DNA of 64,000 nt from Alphaproteobacteria bacterium (GTDB lineage Bacteria; Pseudomonadota; Alphaproteobacteria; Acetobacterales; Acetobacteraceae), in assembly GCA_016869715.1 (NCBI GenBank), contig VGDM01000004.1, forward strand, positions 62,001-126,000. The letters run 5' to 3'. The position numbers were made by a program, and so were the translations under genes. A model generated the notes under the pieces. The model worked only from the letters and a program-made list of their open reading frames with translations, was not told where the DNA came from and made no database searches. Of this stretch, positions 58,181 through 64,000 are shown piece by piece (the stretch's first letter is position 1; every line of letters starts with the position of its first letter).

Positions 58181-58187
58181 AGGCGCG

Positions 58188-61100
58188 CTATCTGAAATCC
58201 CGGCTCGCGGGCAACTTCCCCCGCGGCGGGCGACAATCATCCTGCGGGCGGCGGATTTCATCGGCGCGGCCAAGCGCTGCCTCTGCCCAGCCGCTGCCCG
58301 CGTCGCGCAACAAGCCTTCCAGCAGATCGGAACGATCCACCAGGCGGCGCGCGATCACATGGATGATCGGCACTTCGGCGTGGCGATCCTCACGCTCCAC
58401 CCGGCCTTCCACTTGCAATAGCCGCGCGCCGCGCAGGGCACGCCGATCACGCGCAGCGATATCGGTATAGACCACCAGATTGGCGGTGCCGTGCTCATCT
58501 TCGATGGTGATGAAAATCACGCCCTTGGCGGAACCGGGGCGCTGGCGCATCAGCACAAGCCCTGCCAGGCGCAGCAACCGGCCTGCGGGCCATGTCTGCA
58601 AGTCGCGCGTATCACGCAGCCCTTCGGCACGCAATTCTGCGCGCAACAGCGCCAAGGGATGCTGCCCAAGCGTCAGGCCAAGGGCCGCGTAATCATGCAC
58701 AATATGCTCGCCCTCATGTTCTGCCGGCAAGACAGGTTTCGCTTCGGGCAGGATGGGTGCCTCATTGGCCAAGGCGGCATCCACGCCATCGCGCGGCGCG
58801 AAAAGCGGCAAGTCGCGCGGCGTGCCCCGTGCTCCGCGCGCCGCCCAGGCAGCATCACGGCGCAGCACACCAGGAAAGGCATTGGCGGCGGCGAGTGCAC
58901 TCAAAGCGCCTTGAGAAAGCCGCGCGCGCCAGGCCAAATCCTCCACACTTACAAAGGGCGCACCATTGCGTGCGGCGCGGGCCATCAGTAGCGCTTCCGC
59001 ATCACGCTGCGCCAGCCCGGCAACCAGGCACAGCCCCAGCCGCAGCGCCAGGCCGCCCGTGCTTTCGGGGGCTTCTTCCAGGCTGCTATCCCAATCGCTG
59101 GCATTCACATCCACCGCGCGCACAACAACGCCGTGGTCCCGCGCATCGCGCATGATTTGCGCCGGCGCGTAAAACCCCAAGGGCTGGCTGTTCAACAGCG
59201 CACAGGCAAAGGCCGCCGGGTGGTGGCATTTCAACCAAGCCGAGGCATAAACCAGATGCGCGAAGCTCGCCGCATGGCTTTCGGGAAAACCATAGCTGCC
59301 AAAGCCTTCGATTTGCGCAAAGACACGCTCCGCCAATTCCTGCGCGTAACCGCGGCGTGTCATGCCGGCCACCAGCTTGTCCTTGTGGCGTGTGACCAGG
59401 CCCTGTTGACGGAAGGTTGCCATGGCGCGGCGCAATTGATCCGCTTCTTCCGGCGTGAAGCCAGCCGCGACAATCGCAAGCCGCATCGCCTGTTCCTGGA
59501 ATAGCGGCACGCCAAGCGTACGCCCCAACACCTGGCGCAATTCATCCGCTGGGCCAAAGGCAGGATCGGGCGCTGGGTATTCCACCGCCTCCAGCCCCTG
59601 ACGTCGGCGCAAATAGGGATGCACCATATCGCCTTGGATGGGGCCAGGGCGCACAATCGCCACCTGCACCACCAGATCATAAAAGGCGCGTGGCTTGAGG
59701 CGCGGCAGCATATTCATCTGCGCGCGGCTTTCCACCTGAAACACGCCAACGGAATCCGCACGCCGCAACATGGCATAGGTTTCCGCGCAATCGTGCGGCA
59801 GGTTTGCCAGGTTCAAGGCAAGGCGCCGATGCTGCCCCAGCAGATCAAAACTGCGCCGAAGGCAGGATAGCATGCCAAGCCCCAGCACATCCACCTTCAT
59901 GATGCCGAGTGCATCAATATCATCCTTGTCCCATTCCAGAACGGTGCGGTCTTCCATCGCCGCCTGCGTCACCACCGCCAATTCCGTGAGCTTGCCGCGC
60001 GTGATGACAAAGCCACCGACATGGGTTGCGGTATGGCGCGGGAAATCCTGCAATTCTTCAGCCAGATCAAGCGTCATCGCCAAGCGCGGATCGCTGATGT
60101 CAAAGCCCTCATCGACCGCCAATTCCGCCAGGCTCATCTCCCGCCCCGGCCCCCAGCCGGCCTTGGCGAGGCGTGCGGTGATATCCTCGGTCAGGCCCAT
60201 CACCTTGCCCACTTCGCGAATAGCGCTGCGCGGGCGATAGCGGATCAGGGTCGCGCAAATCGCTGCGCGGTCGCGGCCATAGCGCGCGTAAAGATGCTGG
60301 ATCACCTCCTCTCGCCGGTCGTGCTCGAAATCAATATCTATATCGGGCGGCTCGCCACGACTGGCCGAGACAAAACGCTCAAACAGCAGATCATGTTTTT
60401 CGGGATCAACCGCAGTGATGCCCAGCACATAGCAAACCGTGGAATTTGCCGCCGAACCACGCCCTTGGCACAGAATGCCGCACGCGCGGGCGAAGCGAAT
60501 AATCTCATGCACGGTCAGGAAATAGGGCGCATAGCCAAGATCATTGATCAGCTTCATTTCATGCGCGATGCGCGTCGTAATCGCATCCGGCACCTGCACC
60601 GGCCAGCGCACGGCAACAGCTTCGGCCACACGCGCTTCCAGGCTTTGCTGCGCGGTGAGGCCCGGGTCCAGCACCTCATCGGGGTATTCATAGCGCAAAT
60701 GATCGAGCGAAAAGCCGCGCGTGGTCGCCAGCACATCAAGGCTTGATTGTAGCGCATCCGGGTAGCGCGCGAAAAGCCGTGCCATTTTGGCAGGGGATTT
60801 CAAATGGCGTTCGGCATTGGGCTCCGCCGCCTGGCCCAAGGCTTCCACGGTGCAGCGCAGGCGAATGGCGCTGAGCACATCCGCGAGCCGCCGCCGCGAT
60901 GGCACATGATAACGCACATTATTGGTGGCTAGCAGCCGCGCCCCACTCGCTTCCGCCAAAGCGGCGTGGTGCGCGAGCAGCGATGCGTCATCGCCCAATA
61001 ACGGGTACGCCACAGCAATCAGCGGCGGCAAGGCAAGGCGCAACCCACTCAGGCGGCGCAAGGCGGCGGGCGTAACGGGTGGGATGGCGGCCAGCGCCAT

Positions 61101-61460
61101 GCCCTCGGCCGCGTCGCACAGCATATCGAAATCCAGCCGACATTTACCCTTGGGCGCGGCCATGCGCCCGGCTGAAAGCAGCGCCGTCAGCCTGCCATAG
61201 GCCGCGCGATCCGCGGGCCAGGCCAGCCATTCCGCGCCATCTTCCAGCCGCAGCCGGCAGCCCGGCGCGAAGGCCAAGCCCGCCGCCTTGGCCGCACCAT
61301 GTGCGCGCACCACACCAGCAAGCCCATTGGTATCGCAAAGCCCGAACCCGGCATGGCCTAAGGCCGCCGCCTGTTCCACCAATTCCTCAGGATGGGAGGC
61401 GCCATCCAGGAAGGAGAAATTGGATCGCGCCGCCACCTCCGCATAGCCGCGCGTGGTCAT
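58188..61460 (-). CDS. dnaE2: Error-prone DNA polymerase (start MTTRGYAEVAARSNFSFLDG)
   Basis: YAEVAARSNFSFLDGASHPEELVEQAAALGHAGFGLCDTNGLAGVVRAH; CQGRGSAANSTVCYVLGIT; PDIDIDFEHDRREEVIQHLYARYGRDRAAICATL. Confidence 0.97.
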   Translation of the reverse strand: MTTRGYAEVAARSNFSFLDGASHPEELVEQAAALGHAGFGLCDTNGLAGVVRAHGAAKAAGLAFAPGCRLRLEDGAEWLAWPADRAAYGRLTALLSAGRMAAPKGKCRLDFDMLCDAAEGMALAAIPPVTPAALRRLSGLRLALPPLIAVAYPLLGDDASLLAHHAALAEASGARLLATNNVRYHVPSRRRLADVLSAIRLRCTVEALGQAAEPNAERHLKSPAKMARLFARYPDALQSSLDVLATTRGFSLDHLRYEYPDEVLDPGLTAQQSLEARVAEAVAVRWPVQVPDAITTRIAHEMKLINDLGYAPYFLTVHEIIRFARACGILCQGRGSAANSTVCYVLGITAVDPEKHDLLFERFVSASRGEPPDIDIDFEHDRREEVIQHLYARYGRDRAAICATLIRYRPRSAIREVGKVMGLTEDITARLAKAGWGPGREMSLAELAVDEGFDISDPRLAMTLDLAEELQDFPRHTATHVGGFVITRGKLTELAVVTQAAMEDRTVLEWDKDDIDALGIMKVDVLGLGMLSCLRRSFDLLGQHRRLALNLANLPHDCAETYAMLRRADSVGVFQVESRAQMNMLPRLKPRAFYDLVVQVAIVRPGPIQGDMVHPYLRRRQGLEAVEYPAPDPAFGPADELRQVLGRTLGVPLFQEQAMRLAIVAAGFTPEEADQLRRAMATFRQQGLVTRHKDKLVAGMTRRGYAQELAERVFAQIEGFGSYGFPESHAASFAHLVYASAWLKCHHPAAFACALLNSQPLGFYAPAQIMRDARDHGVVVRAVDVNASDWDSSLEEAPESTGGLALRLGLCLVAGLAQRDAEALLMARAARNGAPFVSVEDLAWRARLSQGALSALAAANAFPGVLRRDAAWAARGARGTPRDLPLFAPRDGVDAALANEAPILPEAKPVLPAEHEGEHIVHDYAALGLTLGQHPLALLRAELRAEGLRDTRDLQTWPAGRLLRLAGLVLMRQRPGSAKGVIFITIEDEHGTANLVVYTDIAARDRRALRGARLLQVEGRVEREDRHAEVPIIHVIARRLVDRSDLLEGLLRDAGSGWAEAALGRADEIRRPQDDCRPPRGKLPASRDFR

Positions 61461-62950
61461 GGCAAATCGCCCTGCACCACCCAGCGCCCATCGGCATGGC
61501 AAAGCCAGAGCCTTTCACCGGAAGCGAGTTGCACGCGGTGATAATCCCGTGCTGGCGGCAATGCGCCGCCATGCCACCATTCTGCTTCCAGCCGTAGCGG
61601 CCCCTCCGCACGGGTCAGCGCGTAATGCCGCCCGCGCCAGCGCAGCGCAGCGGGCGCGCCTTCGGCAAAGGCAGTGACCTGCACAGCCTCAGGCCGGCGG
61701 CGCAGCAGCACCGGCGTAGCGCGCGCGCCCCAGCCGGGCGGGGTGGGATTGGGTGCTTCATGCGGGGCGGCAGCGCGCCATTGCCTCTCTGGCCAATGGC
61801 TTGGCATCGGTGCGGGGCGGGCCAGGTGCAGCCTTTGGCGGAGGCGATCCAGCAATTGCGCCAAAACCCCATCCGGGCGCGGCGCGGCGCCCATGGGCAG
61901 GGCGCCCTGCCCTTCTGCGCCCATGGGGTCGGTCGCCAAGGCTTGCAGGGTGAAACGCTCAAAACCGAGTTCCGGCGCCAGGCTGGTGAGGGGCTCAGCG
62001 AAAAGCCGCGCCAGATGCGCGGGGTCGCGGTTGGGCACACCGGTGCCGATCATCAGGCGCTGTTCCGTGCTATCCACGCGCCAGGCGGTCAGGCACAATC
62101 GCCGCGCGCCAAGTCCGGCGCGGGCCAGCCGCGCACAAAGCGCTACCAGCAGCCGATCGAGCAAGGCGGCAATCGCCTCGGCAGTCAGGATCGGTTCCGG
62201 CAGGGCGCGAGTCACGGCCAGATCGGGCGGCGCGGCGATGGGGGTGATGGGTGGCGCGCGGCGGCCCGTGGCGGCATCCAGCGCCTCCAGCAAGGGCGCG
62301 CCAAAGCGCCGTGCGAGCGGCGCGCGGGGCTGGCGCAGCACATCACCAATCATGCGCAGTCCAAGCCGGGCGAGGTCTTCCACCATCGCCCCCGGCAGGC
62401 GAAGCGCGGGGCCAAGCGGTAGGGGTGCCACGGCTTTTTCTTGCGCCCCTGGCGCGATGATCGGCGCATCCCGCCGTACCCGCGCCAGCGCCATGGCGGA
62501 AGCCGCCGCGCTGGCAATGGCGCCCTGGGCGGTAAGCCCCGCCTCGGCCAGCTTGGCGATAAGGCAGGCGAGCAAGGCGGCCTCACCGCCGAATAAATGA
62601 TCGCAGCCGGTGACATCCAGCAGCAGGCCATCGGGCGGCAGGGCAGCGCTGATCGGGGTGAAGCGCTGCACCCAAATGGCGAGGTCACGGAGCCCCGCAG
62701 CGCTGGCTTCCGGCATGGCGGGAAGCACTAGCAAATCGGGCAACAGCGCCTCGGCATCGGCCAGCGCCTGGCCTGGCTCCAGCCCCGCCGCCGCGGCCTG
62801 GTGATCCAGCTCAACAAGCAGGCGCCGCGCGCCCTGCCGCGCCCAAAGTGCCAAGGGCTGATCCGCCGGCAGATCGGGGCGGGTCTGGCGCAGATGCTCC
62901 GCCGCCCAGAAGGGTAGATGCACAGCAAGGTAACGGCGGGCGGGCTTCAT
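61457..62950 (-). CDS. imuB: Y-family polymerase-like protein ImuB
   Basis: MKPARRYLAVHLPFWAAEHLRQTRPDL; MLLDVTGCDHLFGGE-like motif; ATGA overlaps with imuA and dnaE2. Confidence 0.94.
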   Translation of the reverse strand: MKPARRYLAVHLPFWAAEHLRQTRPDLPADQPLALWARQGARRLLVELDHQAAAAGLEPGQALADAEALLPDLLVLPAMPEASAAGLRDLAIWVQRFTPISAALPPDGLLLDVTGCDHLFGGEAALLACLIAKLAEAGLTAQGAIASAAASAMALARVRRDAPIIAPGAQEKAVAPLPLGPALRLPGAMVEDLARLGLRMIGDVLRQPRAPLARRFGAPLLEALDAATGRRAPPITPIAAPPDLAVTRALPEPILTAEAIAALLDRLLVALCARLARAGLGARRLCLTAWRVDSTEQRLMIGTGVPNRDPAHLARLFAEPLTSLAPELGFERFTLQALATDPMGAEGQGALPMGAAPRPDGVLAQLLDRLRQRLHLARPAPMPSHWPERQWRAAAPHEAPNPTPPGWGARATPVLLRRRPEAVQVTAFAEGAPAALRWRGRHYALTRAEGPLRLEAEWWHGGALPPARDYHRVQLASGERLWLCHADGRWVVQGDLP

Positions 62951-63636
62951 GTGCCCCCCGCCGCCAGATGTAGCCTGTTGGTCGCCGGGTTGAACGCCAC
63001 ATCCCAAGGCCCCGCCGGGGCGCCGCCGCGTTGGCGAAGCAGTGTCAGGCGCCAGTGCGGCGACCCATCAACCGAAAGCGGGGCGATATGCCAGCGCGTG
63101 CGCGCGACAGAGTCACCAGTGGCGCCATCCGGGCGGAGCAGCAGGCCGAAAACGCCACCTGCCTCGGCGGCCAGATGCAGGCGGCGCGTTGCGGTCAGAT
63201 CAAGCCCCTGCCCGCTGCCGGCCATCAGCACGGCAGCGCCCAAGGCAGGGCAGCGCAGGGCTTCTTCCATGGCCCAGAGCGCTTCCGGCCAACGCGCTGC
63301 CCGCGCCAGGATCAGATTTTCCGGGGTAAGGCCGAAGGGCAGCAGCCCCGGCGGCCAGACAAGATTCGATTCCTGTTCGGTGGCAATCCAGAGCACCTGC
63401 CCGCCGCAATTCGCCAGCAGAATGGAGCCAAAAGCCACGCCAGATCCGGGGCTTGCGGCGTAAACCTCATGTAACGCACCACGCGCCAGGCCAGCCCCGA
63501 TCAAGCCATTGTCAGCAAAAACCGGAATGGGCGTGCTGGCATGGCCCCTAGGGGCGCGGGTGGTCAGCCCGGCCAGGGTATCGCGCAGCCGGGCCAAGGC
63601 AGCGTTGCGGGGGGAAAGGGGATCGGCGGCAGTCAT
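62947..63636 (-). CDS. imuA: ImuA/SulA-like protein of the mutasome
   Basis: LARGALHEVYAASPGSGVAFGSILLANCGGQVLWIATEQESNLVWPPGLLPFGLTPENLILARA; first gene of imuA-imuB-dnaE2. Confidence 0.93.
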   Translation of the reverse strand: MTAADPLSPRNAALARLRDTLAGLTTRAPRGHASTPIPVFADNGLIGAGLARGALHEVYAASPGSGVAFGSILLANCGGQVLWIATEQESNLVWPPGLLPFGLTPENLILARAARWPEALWAMEEALRCPALGAAVLMAGSGQGLDLTATRRLHLAAEAGGVFGLLLRPDGATGDSVARTRWHIAPLSVDGSPHWRLTLLRQRGGAPAGPWDVAFNPATNRLHLAAGGT

Positions 63637-63657
63637 GGGAAAGAAAGCTTATCAAAA

Positions 63658-63672
63658 GAACAAAATAAGAAC
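63658..63672 (-). promoter_or_regulatory. LexA-type SOS box (GTTC-N7-GTTC) overlapping the imuA promoter
   Basis: Plus strand GAACAAAATAAGAAC; minus strand GTTCTTATTTTGTTC; overlaps TTGTTC-N17-TAAGCT promoter-like elements, 22 bp upstream of the imuA ATG. Confidence 0.88.
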
Positions 63673-63710
63673 AAGTCATATTGTGCAGCCTAGTGACCGC
63701 TTCATGCCTC

Positions 63711-64000
63711 CCTGGGAGCCTGTCTGAGAATTCGCTAGTTTTTTTTCTCCTTATTTCTGATTCATTTGCTTTCATGAGCAAGACCTTCCGAGCGTGGGAT
63801 GTGGACCAGGGTTGGCTACTTCCTGCTTCGCTGCATCAGTTTGTACCCCCCAGTCATTTGGCGCATTTTGTGCCAGATACGGTGCGAGAGGCGCTGGAGC
63901 TTTCGGCGATCACGGGCGTCTACACGTCAGAACAGGGACAGCCGCCCTATCATCCAAGTATGCTGGTGGCGCTGCTGCTCTATGGCTATAGCCGGGGGAT
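63711..64000 (+). mobile_element. IS1182-like insertion sequence, left part (continues past the right edge)
   Basis: Transposase N-terminus from ATG 63774; preceding GGGAGCCTGTCTGAGAATTCG is a plausible terminal end; exact end not determinable. Confidence 0.8.
63774..64000 (+). CDS. IS1182 family transposase, N-terminal part
   Basis: MSKTFRAWDVDQGWLLPASLHQFVPPSHLAHFVPDTVREALELSAITGVYTSEQGQPPYHPSMLVALLLYGYSRG. Confidence 0.9.
   Translation, partial: MSKTFRAWDVDQGWLLPASLHQFVPPSHLAHFVPDTVREALELSAITGVYTSEQGQPPYHPSMLVALLLYGYSRG

Overview
The window is about 64 kb of high-GC alphaproteobacterial chromosome. Gene content and protein style suggest an Acetobacteraceae/Roseomonas-like organism; this is inferred from the translations, not tested. 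Most of it is ordinary core and catabolic chromosome: an mtnP fragment, a sugar-type ABC importer operon with oxidoreductases, gshB/GST, radA-cvpA-purF, slt-pgpA-cinA, prfC, folB, uvrC-pgsA, moaD-moaE, hemF, petABC (cytochrome bc1), a symporter/DUF4212/DUF294-CBS/exonuclease/prpE-like cluster, yebC, a fau-6S RNA-zapA locus, class I fba, a solitary crtC, and the SOS mutagenesis cassette imuA-imuB-dnaE2. An IS1182-like transposase begins at the right edge. The most notable non-coding signals are: (1) seven consecutive, mutually unrelated hairpins packed into about 165 bp between convergent genes (27415-27578); (2) a 105-bp dispersed repeat present twice in opposite orientations (89/105 identical, no gaps), one copy of which fills the gap between two convergent genes and supplies both stop codons through its CTAGAGC/GCTCTAG ends; (3) a nested palindromic repeat overlapping the prpE stop codon; (4) a perfect GTTC-N7-GTTC SOS box on the imuA promoter, with an IS end about 45 bp away; (5) a strong 6S RNA candidate; (6) a candidate sRNA with a perfect terminator near 13.7 kb. 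Four genes carry disruptions (frameshift, stop or deletion). I found no CRISPR array, tRNA, rRNA or recognisable defence system.
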